Part shown: positions 1-11,130 of the stretch, piece by piece
How positions within the stretch are numbered: position 1 is the stretch's first letter
How the letters are laid out: every line of letters begins with the position of its first letter
Source of the DNA: Amorphophallus konjac
Taxonomy: Eukaryota; Streptophyta; Magnoliopsida; Alismatales; Araceae
Assembly (NCBI GenBank): GCA_022559845.1
Contig: CM040125.1
Location: 328,049,829 to 328,113,828, forward strand
DNA length: 64,000 nucleotides
Direction of reading: 5' to 3'
Program-made: the position numbers and the translations under genes
The notes under the pieces: model-generated
Seen by the model: the letters and a program-made list of their open reading frames with translations, nothing else
What the model was told of the DNA's origin: nothing
Database searches by the model: none

Positions 1-947
1 ATACAAAGTTATCCACCATTACTGAGACACCTTAGACAGATGAGGGCACATGAATGCTCAAAAGATGCACATGATGCATGCTGGGCTTAAGTAAAATAAA
101 TCATCAAAATAAATGAAAAGAAAGGGTAAAATAGGAAGATACTCGATAATAGTATTGCTAGACCGGATAAATTAGGGTCAAGACACAATCTGCAACCACG
201 GCGTGTAAGATAGAACCACCGTTCCCCAATTCTTCCAACCTAACGGCCTATCCAACGATTAAACATGTGCACCTAGATCATCAACATTTTTGTTAGAGGG
301 GAACATCAGATCCCAGAACACATGAATGACCAGCTGGTTCTCGAGGTAATATATCATAGATACCATATAATAATACATTAATGGACCAGGGATCGAGATA
401 CTTAGGGAGATTACCTGCCTGGCGAGCAATTGACAGCATGCTGGCGTTTATAGTTTTGACAATAAGAAAGGGTTAGCCATCAATAGCGATTAAGCTCATA
501 GGAATAAGTACGAAGCATATATGGCATGAACCACTCAAAAAGGATAGCGTAAGGCAAAGCATTTTAAATCATCAATATGTAACACCATAAACAGTCTGAT
601 AATAGACCGCAAACCCTCAGCTAACGGTCTAGCGATAGACCACTTGGGCATTGGCGGTTCACATTCTCCAAGGGTAGAATTCAGATAACAAACGGTCAAG
701 GTATAGACTGCTAAGGGTGGCATAACGGTCTAGCGATAGACTGCATGGCTCCGAGAGATTTCAAAAACCAGAAACGCCCGTTCATTCTCCCACTCACTCA
801 AACTCTCAACCCTACCCAATCTCGCCCCTACTTCCATCCCGGCGATGAGTCCACCGGCGACCACCGTGAGCGTACGCACACCCATACCTCAAGATGGTGA
901 AGAGGAGAACCCTAAAATGCTTTCGGTGATGGATAGATGAGGAGGAA
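1..947. other. Noncoding region left of the PMD gene, probably inside the Tat element
   Basis: No convincing gene is seen. The stretch 540-760 carries copies of the palindromic repeat that also occurs in the Tat LTR, which argues that the DNA belongs to the same element. Roughly 780-947 could be the promoter or 5' untranslated part of the PMD gene: an ATG at 894 opens a frame that stops at 927, before the main frame starts at 948. The first ~500 bases show nothing I recognise. Confidence 0.5.
625..742. repeat. Palindromic 18-mer repeats (CGGTCTAGCGATAGACCG type), left cluster
   Basis: Clear copies lie at 625-642 and 725-742, with a decayed one near 691. Each has arms CGGTCTA and TAGACCG around a 4-base loop (GCGA), so it can form a hairpin in DNA or RNA. 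The same repeat occurs at 4546-4801, 14626-14642 and 15274-16217, always in noncoding Tat sequence. Confidence 0.75.
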
Positions 948-3215
948 GTGCCGCCCATGGCGGCGGCGAACCCACCAGTGGAAGAAGAAGGGCCGTCGGC
1001 CCAAGCGGAGGTGGAAGAGGTTCCCTTGGTGGAGGAGGGACCTGGGGAGGCCATGGAAGAGGAGGAAGATGGTCCTGTGGCCGAGGAAGCACCGGAGGCG
1101 CCCACCGGGAGATGGTCATCGGAGGTAAGCCGACGGTCGAAAAAACCCATTTTTATTTGTTTTGAATGCAGGCATGTGGGAGGAATGAGATGGGAATGGG
1201 TCTTGGGACCCATTAAGTTGTTTGTAAAGGCCTTTGGGCCATTCCCAAACCCCGGGGAAATGAAGCAGACAATGTCCATCCCCTGAGTGCCTAGCAGTCC
1301 TTATAGTGACCGCTAGAGAAACCAGACGGTCCAGGGAACGACCGCTAGAGAACAGAGACGGTCGAGGGCACGACCGCTTGGGAATCAGAGTGATTTTGGA
1401 TTTTTATTTTAAAAATGCAATGCAATGTATGATTTATGGACTATATGTATGACTGATTAGGAATTTTTAAATGTATGCATGGGAAAAGACGGACCAGGAT
1501 CTCTTGGTTGTAGGTCCGAGCAGTCTACTTAGCACTTTCGGACTACCAGAGAGATAGATTGGCAGCGATGGGATTCGAGGAGCTGCTTAGCATTGAGGTG
1601 ATGCGGATTGACACGGCATTGCTCTACGCGCTACATGAGAGGTGGGATCCGATCAGCCGAGCATTTATATTCCCGTGGGGACACATGATCCTGACGCTTA
1701 AGGATGTAGCGCGGATTACGGGACTGAGAGTGCATGGAGCGTTGGTGACGAGATGGACATATGCCGACTACCGAGAGCAGGTGTGGGAGCTGCTCGGGTT
1801 GGAGCTGATGAGGCCGGGTCATCACTCCTCGATGCCAGGACGGGTGACTCTTCAGGAGAGCTACCGGAGGAGCACCTCGGGAGATTGACTGACAAAGCTC
1901 GGGAGAGAGTGTCAGCGGGATCGGGGCCAGAGGGATACATCACCCTACGCCACTTCCTGATGTTGCTTTTCGGGAAGCTATTGTTCGCGACGCGGGCGGA
2001 CGGAGTGAGCGTTAGGCTCCTCCCATTACTGCGGGATCTGGACGAGGTTGGAGGCTTCACTTGGGGAGCTACAGCATTGGCGTTTCTATTCAATTCCCTC
2101 AGCACCGCCGACCGGCAGACGATGCTGGGCGGGTTCGCACCTCTTCTTCAGGTAAATGCTTAACTCTAAATGCTTATGCTCTTGATTATGCTTATGATAT
2201 GCTGTGATATGCTAACATCCGACTAATGCAGGTTTGGAGCTACCTGTACCTCCCGGGCCTAGGGCTGGGAAAGGAGGTACATCTGGACCGAGTACCCATC
2301 GCGAGGCGGTGGATGGCGGTACGGAACATGGGATTGCTACGGCAGCTCGCGTGGGTGATCCAGGAGGACATGGACACGTTCTCATATGCATCGGTAAGCC
2401 TCAAACTCTAAAACTTATAAATGCACTTAAATGCTTTTATGGATGCTGACATTTGACTCAATTGACCTTTCAGGTGCGCTGGACACTATACCATGACGAG
2501 GGTCATGACGGACAACCATGGGTAGAGGCAGACCTGGCGTACGCGGGACGAGAGGTGTGGCTGCACTGCCTCAACATCATCGAGCCGCTGCACCATCGTC
2601 TGATGATGATGACGCGAGGGGTGCATCATCCGGAGGTGGAGTTCCCATCCAGAGACGACAATCGGGTCGGATGGTCCTCGAAGGGCCTATGTGGTGAGAT
2701 CGATTAGGTCACCCGGGCTATCGACTAGGTACTTGATTGGACCAGGAGAGGTCGGGTGGTACGAGCCCGGGCCACCAGTGACGAGGCCTACTTGAGGGCC
2801 TACGCTCGGAGGTACGGGGACGACCAGGTCTTCTGTGGCTCCCGACGATCGGTACGACTCTCTAAACTTAAACTTCTAAACTACATTTAATGCTTTGACA
2901 CCTATAATGATGCACTGACCATTTGACTTCTTATATGTAGCTAGACCCCCAGGGTCAGATAGCAGAACTTCAGGGACTCCTCCACTCCACTGTACAACAG
3001 AGGGATGACCTCCAGCGCTCTCTGGATCTCCTGGTAAGTTCTAAACCATAGACTTAAATGCAAATGCTCATGCATGCCACTGACTTGGACTTTCTAAAAT
3101 GCAGCGAGCCGAGGGAGCGGGACGGCAGGGACCCGATGCTCTATCGTCATCTTCTCAGCCTGCGGGACGAGCTGAGCGGGATGCCGACTTCACCCGGGAT
3201 GCTATTCTAGCTTGA
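948..3215 (+). pseudogene. Plant mobile domain (PMD) cargo gene, six exons, damaged
   Basis: The proposed exons are 948-1124, 1514-2151, 2232-2393, 2474-2851, 2941-3033 and 3105-3215. Every junction has GT at the donor and AG at the acceptor, and all introns fall in phase 0. Exon 1 encodes an acidic, alanine- and proline-rich leader. Exons 2-4 match the plant mobile domain: a start like FEELLSIEV, then ALHERWDP, the FPWG-H-TLKDVARITGLRV core, LPLLRDLDEVGGFTWGA, and tryptophan-rich segments in exons 3-4. Exons 5-6 encode a short helical, glutamine-rich tail ending at TGA 3213. PMD proteins occur as host nuclear factors and in transposable elements; their biochemical role is poorly known. Damage: a frameshift in exon 2 between about 1800 and 1880, and two TAG stops in exon 4 (2705 and 2726). 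It runs antisense to the Tat coding genes. The start at 948 follows a stop at 927 and is the first ATG in the open frame. Confidence 0.72.
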
Positions 3216-3229
3216 AGTGGGTGGCTCCC

Positions 3230-4399
3230 ATGATAAAAGAACTTCCTTTGGAAGTTACCTTAATCCTTAGGGCATGGCACCTTCAACCTTTATTAGTCTT
3301 AGCCAAGAATTTTTAGAAAATTTCATATGATTGGCCTAGCATTTCAGCCTTAGTGGAATTATGGCACCCTCAAACACACACTTTCATGTTCCCACCCTTT
3401 GAAGCCACTATCCTTATAGAAGAGGTAGAGACCTACCTAGCCCTTCCTAAGACTAAGGTGGGGAATGAAGATTTGGTGTGTCATACGGTTGAACCAATAG
3501 ACCCATCACTTATCTTAGGGGATTTCATTCATAATCCAAAGGATGTTAGGACCATGATCAGCCCTCATCATATTCATTTGATACCCATGGCCCAATGGAT
3601 CGTCTCTCATTGCAAAAATAAGTGGGGGAGATATGAAGCCATAGCAAAAGCCGTCTCCATTTGCTTGTGCGGGGCTTTGCTCTTTACTACCACCGACCAC
3701 CTCTTAGATATCCAAAATCTCAGCATCATTAGTGGGTTGTGGCAGAGTTTATCCATCTCTCAAGCCATCCTTTCATACCTCTATGAAGGCCTTAGTTCAG
3801 CTTATTTAGGGGGTCCCCTCTTTGGGTTTATGATCATCCTTGAGTGTTGGATGGGAATTAGACTCAAATTCTTACCTAAGGAAGACATGCCTTCAGCTAG
3901 CTACATATTTGGGAGCCACCAACTTTTCTTCATAGGGGGTGCATTTGGATTCTCTTCACAACTTGAGTGCCGGACAATGGATAAGAAAACACGAGACGAA
4001 TAGCGCCTCTTCCTCAACACTTTACCAATTGATAAATTCGTGATGCGACCCCGGGCTCTTCAAGGCACTACTCTCAGATTACTCCGGCGACTGGGCCTAG
4101 ACCTGTAGCTAGTGGGGAATACAACCTTGGCGATCTACAATCCACATGGGTGCTACCTACAAGTTAGACTTCCTCGCACCATGATTCTAGTGCTATCTCA
4201 CTACCCTCCCCTTCAAGCTAGAAAGATTGGGACCGAGGAGGATGAGCAGGCAATCCGGAGCGCTCTGACCATGTGGGAGATCAGCCGAGTCCGTTCCTTA
4301 CAAGCAGAAGTGAAAGAGAGCGACGAGGTGTATCATGCTTATGTGAAGGAATTACGCAAGATCCGGCCCCACGCGGACATGAAATTGAATGTACTTTGA
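3230..4399 (+). pseudogene. DUF7745-like (PMD-related) cargo gene, intronless, three premature TAG stops
   Basis: A single frame runs from ATG 3230 to TGA 4397 (389 codons), interrupted by TAG at 3314, 4001 and 4106. The segment near 3350-3440 (LWHPQTHTFMFPPFEATI, then LALP) has the 'target region, F-FP, T-EE-YLxLP' pattern of PMD/DUF7745 proteins. The central part (AIAKAVSICLCGALLF and LSYLYEGLSSAYLGGPLFG) fits the helical core of that family. The last third, after about 4210, is charged and likely helical. Two of the stops sit where the family usually has tryptophan, consistent with TGG changed to TAG. It starts 15 bases after the PMD gene ends, on the same strand, so the two may have shared a transcript. 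Function is unknown. The family call is from pattern recall, not a search. Confidence 0.6.
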
Positions 4400-4545
4400 A
4401 TTTCTTGATCATGTATGTAAATTTATTGGATGAATGATGTATCATGAGCCTTGGATGAATAAAATAGAATTTTGACTTGAAAGATGTGCAATGGAATGAC
4501 AATTTTGCTTGATAAATCAAAAGAATAGGGTTCTCTGTTTGACAA

Positions 4546-4801
4546 ACGGTCTAGCGTAAGGCCATTAGGCTTGATAAATGGTCTAGAGATAGACCGCCTG
4601 AGCAAGGACTCAGAAAAATTGAGTTTTTAAGCTCGCGGGAAGGGCATGCGGTCGCCTCTTGGACCGCAAGGGAGCTATAAACGGTCTATCGAAGGACCGA
4701 TAGGAATGAGAAGCAGAGAACTCTGAGAATTGGGGTCTCGGGTAATGATAACGGTTGTCCTTAGACCGCTAGGGATTCATAAGCGGTCTAGTGTAAGACC
4801 A
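4546..4801. repeat. Palindromic 18-mer repeats, second cluster
   Basis: Copies or decayed copies lie at 4546-4563, 4579-4596 (TGGTCTAGAGATAGACCG), 4682-4699, 4750-4768 and 4783-4801. The arms stay recognisable while loops vary. They separate the cargo genes from the integrase region. Confidence 0.7.
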
Positions 4802-5036
4802 CTAAGGGACTAAGATTAGAGAAACCTGAAAGCTTTGCGTTCTAGGCAATGGAACATGTGTCTACACATACTTAAAACAAGAAACAAGTTAGATCCGTTA
4901 TTAGGCTCAACCCCTTGCCTGGAGTGAGTTAGAGAATGACCAATTTCTTGGTATTTGCTCAAGGGGGGAGCCTTATTAAATAGGCGAAATAGAATGCAAT
5001 AAGAATATGAATGCAAATGCATGATATGCAAGGATG

Positions 5037-5255
5037 ATGGTATTTTTGAGTTTTGAAAATATTTAATTTTTGTGGATTTTGAAATATCTGGTTTTTAGAT
5101 ATTAAAATATTTGATTTTTTTAGATTTTAAAATATTTGATTTTTTTGATTTTGAAATATTTGATTTTTTGGATTTTAAAATATTTGATTGATTTTTTTTT
5201 TGATTTTGAAATATTTGATTTTTTTAGATTTTGAAATATTTGATCTTTTATATTT
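5037..5255. repeat. AT-rich tandem repeat, ~20-30 bp unit
   Basis: About eight imperfect copies of a unit like GATTTTGAAATATTTGATTT follow each other. The unit drifts between 'gattttgaaatatttg' and 'gattttaaaatatttg'. Origin by slippage or unequal exchange is likely; no function is implied. Confidence 0.8.
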
Positions 5256-6030
5256 TGGAAGCCAATTCCGTCCCAACAACAAGAGCCCTACCTGTCTCAC
5301 TAGGAACCTTCTGAGATCAGTGTGCTTTTGAGGTGACAAACCCTGGCCAGGGCCAACCTGTGTGACAGTGCTTCTACCGAGGCCATACCCAGGGCATAGT
5401 TTTTTGGTCCTAAAAGAAAAAAGGAATTTGGGGGCTAAGCTTAGGCCATGTATAGAGTTGTTTTTTCGGGCTTGAATCCTTCTCGTGACAACCCTTTCAG
5501 AGAGTTAGTTTGTTGCGCTGGGACTTTGTGTCCGCCATCGAACCTTTATCCACCCTAGGCACGCATACGACCGGGCCCATAACGTCCCACGGGGAAACTG
5601 TACTGCCACTCTTGTCATGCCTAGTTTCATATTTTTGGAGGTTTTGATCTTTTGGACTTTTGAGCTTTTGCAATGAGCTTTCGGCCTTTACTTTGATGTA
5701 CTCTTTCTTCCCTTTTCTTTTTCTTTTACTGGCGCCTTTCTTATGGAATCAGGTCATAACGGACTGCCCCTATTTGAGACCTCCTCTCATCAGGGTGTCT
5801 ACATCAGTCACCGCCCCCTTATTTGTCTCTTGCCCCTAGATTCAGCTGAAGAGAGAAGCGGACAGGGACTTTCACTTCCCCCCAAGCATGGCCAAGGGAG
5901 AAACGGTGTTTGCATAAAATTGGGAAACCCGACCAGGGATGTCGTGAAGTGTGTGATTGCCAATACTCTGAATCCCCCTTCATGATCGAGGAAAGGAACA
6001 CCTCGCTACCATGCCTTCATTAGCCTGACT

Positions 6031-7172
6031 CTAAGGGAAAAAGCGCTCAAGATACAACCCATTCCAGGCGTGAGACAGCTCCTCACCCTCCACGTTGACT
6101 AGGCGATATGCATTCCCTGGATAAGCCTTTTTAACGACGAACGGCCCTTCTCAGTTAGGTTGCAATTTAGACCTCGGACCTTCGGACCTAATGAATTTGC
6201 GTTTCAAAACCATATCACCTATTGAAATTTGCGTTCAATTACCTTCTTTTGAAAATAACGCGAAACTCTCTTTTGATACACAGACACGTGATTGGCCGCA
6301 TTCATCCTCTTCTCATTCAAGAGTTCCAACTGGACGAGCAACGCCTCTCGACGTTCATCGAGATTAAGTTCCTTATCGAGCTGTACCCTTAGGGAAGGGA
6401 TCCAAATCTCATATGGGAGCACCACCTCTATCCCGTAAGTGAGAGCATAAGGGGTTTGCCCCGTAGGAGTACGAACGGAGGTGCGGTAAGCCCATAGAGC
6501 TTCCACTAATCGTTCAGGCCAATATGAGAATTTGTGAGATTCCCAAGTTTTCTTTATGATTTTAAGAAGGGTTGTATTAGTAGCTTCGGCTTGACCATTG
6601 CCTTGAGGATAATATGGAGATGAATGATGCAATACAATATTGAACTTCTTACAGAGGTCCTGGACCTCTTGAGAGATGAACTAGGGTCCATTGTTGGTGA
6701 TGATGCTGCTTGGCACTCTAAACCGCGAGATGATATTCTTCAAGATGAAGCAGCACACCGTGGTAGCTTTGATCTCTGCGTATGCTTCTGCTTCGTCCCA
6801 CTTGGTGAAGTACTCAGTGGCGGTAACGATAAAGGATTTTTGCTTGGTCTGAGAGTTAGGATCACCGAGCATGTCAACAATGTCGAAAGCCCACATGGAG
6901 AATGGCCAAGGAGCGGAAAGTGGGTGAAGAGATGAAGTAGGAGCATGGATTTTATCAGTGTAGAGTTGGCATTTAAGACACCTTCGGACAAAGAGGGAGT
7001 AATCTTCCTCTAGAGTGGGCCAATAGTAACACTGCCTAAGGATTTTCTTCGCTAGAGCCTGGCCATTGACATGACCTCCACACTCACTCGAATGCGCTGC
7101 TTCGGCCACCTTCCAAGGTTCATCATCATTGAGACATCTCATGAGCATCCCATTAAGAGCGCGCTTGTACAA
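6031..7172 (-). pseudogene. Tat integrase
   Basis: Integrase inserts the cDNA into the chromosome. Reading leftward, the zinc-binding HHCC region is visible (AAHSSECGGH near 7090, then CLKCQLY near 6960). A core follows with the first catalytic aspartate in WAFDIVDM. The second catalytic site reads ITNNGP, so the expected aspartate is asparagine. The third motif region is HHSSPYYPQGNGQAEATN near 6620. The C-terminal part ends with GPFVVKKAYPGNAYRL and HAWNGLYL before TAG at 6031-6033. An in-frame TAG near 6680 and further stops and a shift near 6200 break the frame. It follows the second RNase H by about 80 bases, as in Tat polyproteins. Confidence 0.85.
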
Positions 7173-7250
7173 TTCTCCAACAATAATAGTGTATTTCGAG
7201 GCAGCTCTTTTAATAGCCTTACGCTGTTCGGCACTTGCCCCTTCTAGGAA

Positions 7251-7835
7251 CTATCCATCTCTACAATATAGCTCAATTTCATGATACCATGGCAATTCTT
7301 CTTCCTCCAGGATCTCTTCTAGCTCTGTTAAAGACACTTCCTTCAAATCTTCCTTTTCAGCCTTCGCCTCTACAGTTTTCCTAAGGTTGTCATACCAAGG
7401 ATCTTGAAGAGAGGGTGCATCCAATCTCTGGACGATAATGGTCTCCGAACTCCGACTGAGAGGAAAGGATAAGGAGGAAGTGAGCAATGCTAAGGCATCT
7501 GCAAGGATATTCTGAGATCGAGGAGTATGGATGTAGATCAGTTTGTGGAATTTCTTAGCCAAGAGAGCGACCAAATCTTGATATGGCTTGAGCTTCGGGT
7601 CACGGGTGCGGTAAGTGGATAGAACTTGCCGCAGAATGAGCTGAGAGTCTAATATGATTTTTATATAGCGCGTGCCTAAGAGGTAGGCGTGCTTCAATCC
7701 GGCCAGGAGAGCCTCATACTTGACGATATTGTTGGTAGCAGGAAAACAAAGCTGATATGCAAAGGGAATCGTCACCCCTTCCGGAGTAAGCAGAACAACA
7801 CCTACCCTCGGCCTTGGGAATTGAGTGCACCATCG
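7251..7835 (-). pseudogene. Second (plant/archaeal-type) RNase H domain of Tat pol
   Basis: This domain degrades RNA in RNA-DNA hybrids during reverse transcription and is the hallmark of the Tat lineage, lying between the classical RNase H and INT. Catalytic acidic positions are visible in order: FDGA (just upstream, in the overlapping frame near 7840), KYEALLAGL, LDSQL, and ADALA. The spacing and the ending HTPRSQNILADALALL fit the family. A frameshift separates the first motif from the rest. The remaining C-terminal ~80 residues are acidic linker toward INT. Confidence 0.83.
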
Positions 7836-9216
7836 AAGTGCAGAGACCAAAAGGGATGATGAGTAAGAACAGAGAGATGCTCATCAGGGAAATCATCATG
7901 AATAGAATCTGTGCAAGGGATAGGAGGATGGGCGAGGTGCTCAGTAATGGCATATCCTTTGATCACCTTCTGAACGATGAATGTGATATCAAACTGAGAG
8001 AGGAAGCTCTGCCAGCGAGCTAACCTACTAGAAAGGATAGGATTTTCTAGAAGATAGCAAATCGGGTCCATTCTAGAGATAAACCCACCTAGGTGGGCTA
8101 AAAAGTAGTGTTTCAGCTTCTGAGCTACCCAAACTAAGGCGGCAGAAGTTTTCTCTATGGTAGTGTACTTAGCCTCTGCGGGGTGAAATAACCTGGAGAG
8201 GTAATAAGCTGCCCACTCTTTGCCTTAATCATCTACTTGTGCTAGGACAGCTCCTAAGGAGTCCTCAATAACGGAAATGTATATGATCAAGGGTTTCCCA
8301 GGGACAAGAGGTTGCAAAACTGGGGGGTTAGACAAATACACTTTCAACTCCTCATAGGCCTTTGACAGTCTTGATTCCATTCAAACTTGACCCCCGTCTT
8401 TAGTAATTCATAAAACGGGCGGCCCCTCTGAGAATGTTGGGATATAAATCTTCTAATGAACTGCAATCGTCCAATCAGTCTTCGAAGTTCTGTGATATTC
8501 TTGGGCGGAGGCATGTCCATGATGGCCTTAGCTTTGTTAGGATCAATCTTAATCCCCCTTTTGTTAACTATAAAGCCTAACAACTTCCACGAGGAGACTC
8601 CAAAAACACACTTATTTGGATTCATTTTCAATTGGTACTCCCTAGCTCTTTGAAGCACCTTAGCTAGGATAGCGGGGTGTTCTTCTTTAGTCCTCAACTT
8701 CACTAAGATGTCATCCACGTAAGCTTCCATATAGATGTGCATCATGTCATGGAATATAGTCATCATTACCCTTTGATAAGTGGCACCCGCATTCTTCAAA
8801 CCAAACGGCATGACCACATAACAATATGTGCCCTAGGGCGTGGTGAAGGAAGTTTTCTCTTGATCCTCAAGAGCGAGATAGATTTAATTGTAGCCTGAAT
8901 AACCATCCATGAATGACAGTGCTTCGTACCCGGTGGTGTTGTCCACCAAAACATCAATGTAAGGTAGTGGGAAATCATCCCTGGGACATGCTTTGTTAAG
9001 ATCCCTGAAATCAATGCAAATGTGCACCTTCCCATCTTTCTTGATGATAGGGACTATATCTGCCACCCACTGAGGATATAAGACAACTCTAATGAATTTG
9101 GCCTTGTACAATTTATCAACCTCTTCTTTTATTCTTAAGGCCATGTGGGGGTGAAATCTCCTTGATCTTTGCTTTACGAGTGTTGCCCCTGGCTTAAGCA
9201 CTAGTCGATGTTCCAC
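7836..9216 (-). pseudogene. Tat reverse transcriptase and first RNase H
   Basis: The RT makes cDNA from the element RNA. Motifs in order on the minus strand: YPQWVADIVPIIKKDGKV near 9070, DFRDLNKACPRDDFPLP near 9000, FMDGYSGYN near 8900, VMPFGLKNAGATYQR near 8815, the catalytic YVDD in EAYVDDILV near 8720, then LLGFIV and RRLIGRLQF. RNase H follows from about 8340 (AQVDD, stop near 8227, YYLSR, AEAKYTTIEKTSAALV, RLARWQSFLSQFDI). Several stops and frame changes (near 8880, 8830 and 8340) make it inactive. The sequence is typical of Tat elements. Confidence 0.9.
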
Positions 9217-9252
9217 TAAGGAGGGGTCAAGACCCGATATGTCCTCATAAGA

Positions 9253-10784
9253 CTAGGCGAAAGAATCGATATACTCCCTTAGGACCTTGAGTAAATCTTC
9301 TTCAACTATTGGGGGGAGAGTAGTGGCAATAATAATGGGCTTGGGGTCTTCTTTAGTTCCCATATTTATTTCCTTCGTAGGTTCATCCACTGTTGATGAT
9401 GGCTCGTCGAATTTCTTTAAACCCTGCGCATACAAATCAGGAGTGTCATCTACGTCGATGTCCTCAAGATTCTTCGGGTCTTTTTCCTCCATGACTTTAT
9501 ATACTCCTAATCCGTCATCGCTCGACGCCTCACCTTGCTCCTCATCTTCTTCGATCACAATCGTCATAGCTATGAACTCCAGGCATCTCAGAAGAGCATG
9601 ACATCGCTGAACTAGATCCTACAAGAACCTATTAGGAATGGATTTAGAATGACGTGCAAGCGGGCGCGGCTCGGGCGAGGATAGGTTGAATGACCTAGAA
9701 CAAGACCCTACTTCTTTAGACCGAACAGACTCTACTACCCTAGACTCGACGGACCCTACGCCTAACCTGGGAGAGAGAGACCCTAATGGGAGGAAGGCAA
9801 TAGGAGCCTCATGCCCCTGGGAGGAAGATGGAGAGAAGATAGTGTAATTTTCTACTGAAATCTCCATTTCAAAGTTGACTTTTTTTTGGAGATCAGTGGA
9901 GATCATGCAGCAAGAGGAAGGTGAAGGAGGAAGCCTAAGGGGATATTTAGATAGGCAGAAGATGTCGAGGAAAGGGTCAGAGGAAGGGAATAAAGGAGTG
10001 GATAGATCGACAGGTGTACTACAGTCACAAGTCCTGACGATAAGGAAATCAGTTGACATTTCAAGTAGTAAGGGATTGATCAAGATTGGAGGTGATCGAG
10101 GTGTGGATGCCATCTTTTGAAAGAATAAAAATAAGGGGGGAGGATACCAAGTAGAGATGATGGGCGAGCCCCCCCTTCCCCGCGAGCGGTAAGCTGGCTT
10201 CTTTGGCTCATAATGCACAAGCCACACCTCCGGATTCTTCTGGCAATTTTCTTCTTCACAAAATAACCTTTTAAATGCTTGGCTGCAGTCAAGCATATCA
10301 TCAACCGGCCCCTTGGGCGGCAATAGCAAGCTGTTGACTGTATAAGTTATATTTTCTTCCTTTGGCTGACTTGGTGAAGCTTTTAATGTTCCTGGCTGGA
10401 GGGGGCCCCTGACAAAATGCTGGCGGTAGTCCCAAGTTAACGGTCCAGAGCCACCCAAGATTGAGAGTGAGGATTCTCGATAACTGAGGCCCCTCCTATT
10501 CATTTTTCTGCCTTTGGGGACCAGTTTAGTCCTCCCTTGTAATTGTGCGCCGAGGCCTCTCCCCGACTGATAGCGTAGTTTCAATATGATGGACCAGCCC
10601 TTGGAATCTCGTATCTGGGGCTTCACTTTGATGTTCACTCGCATAGTGGTGGGCTTGCATGGCGCATAGGCCCATGGAAAATTCAAGTCTAGGACTAAAA
10701 TAACAGGCCAAGTGCTGGGCCATAATGTTGGCAAGATCTTCTTGAAGATGGCCTTGACAGACTGGACCATGGACATACTCTTTA
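9253..10784 (-). pseudogene. Linker between Tat protease and RT
   Basis: This is a low-conservation polyprotein spacer. Near 9567-9253 an acidic segment leads into INMGTKEDPKPIIIATTLPP and LREYIDSFA, the usual lead-in to a Tat RT domain. Upstream, 9620-10780 is proline- and serine-rich with little family signal and at least one frame change. No separate enzyme is proposed here. Confidence 0.6.
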
Positions 10785-11130
10785 CTTTAAGGCACTGGTG
10801 AGCAATGGATGGTACAGCTTTAAGATTGCCAATCCATTGACGACCCAATATAGCCTTGAACATAGGGTCGATGTCCAGCACATAAAATTCAATCGGCATG
10901 GTAAGAGGCCCGAGCTCAGCCTGAATGGTGACTACCCCGTGACATGCTCTTCTGGAATTGTCATATGCGGCAATAGTGTTCGAGGTTGGCCTTAGTAGAT
11001 CTTATGACAAATTGTAGGCCCTTAAAGTGCTGAGAGGGCAGACATTAATAGAAGCCCCTGTGTCTACCAATGCTGCGTCTATGCTGACTTTGTTTAGAGT
11101 GATAAAAATGCATAGCGGCATCTGTCGTGC
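10785..11130 (-). pseudogene. Tat aspartic protease
   Basis: This retropepsin-type domain cuts the polyprotein. The active-site motif LVDTGASINVCPLSTL is clear near 11080-11035. After a stop near 11000 the domain resumes in another stretch with the flap and C-terminal part (FYVLDIDPMFKAILGRQWIG, then AVPSIAHQ) near 10890-10800. Only the stop and local decay break it. Its location between Gag and RT is canonical. Confidence 0.82.

Larger units (their letters stand above)
4400..6030. other. Spacer between cargo genes and integrase
   Basis: This region has no recognisable coding sequence on either strand. It holds palindromic 18-mers (4546-4801), an AT-rich tandem array (5037-5255), and about 750 bases of mixed composition that, on the minus strand, follow the integrase stop at 6031-6033. 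Short open frames here look like chance. Confidence 0.6.

Noticed and set aside
889..1119. Minus-strand Pro-rich frame opposite PMD exon 1
   Set aside because: Shadow of the acidic, Gly/Pro-rich exon on the plus strand, which has a proper splice donor.
9875..10120. Plus-strand frame in the Tat pol linker
   Set aside because: Antisense shadow of the minus-strand polyprotein; no domain.
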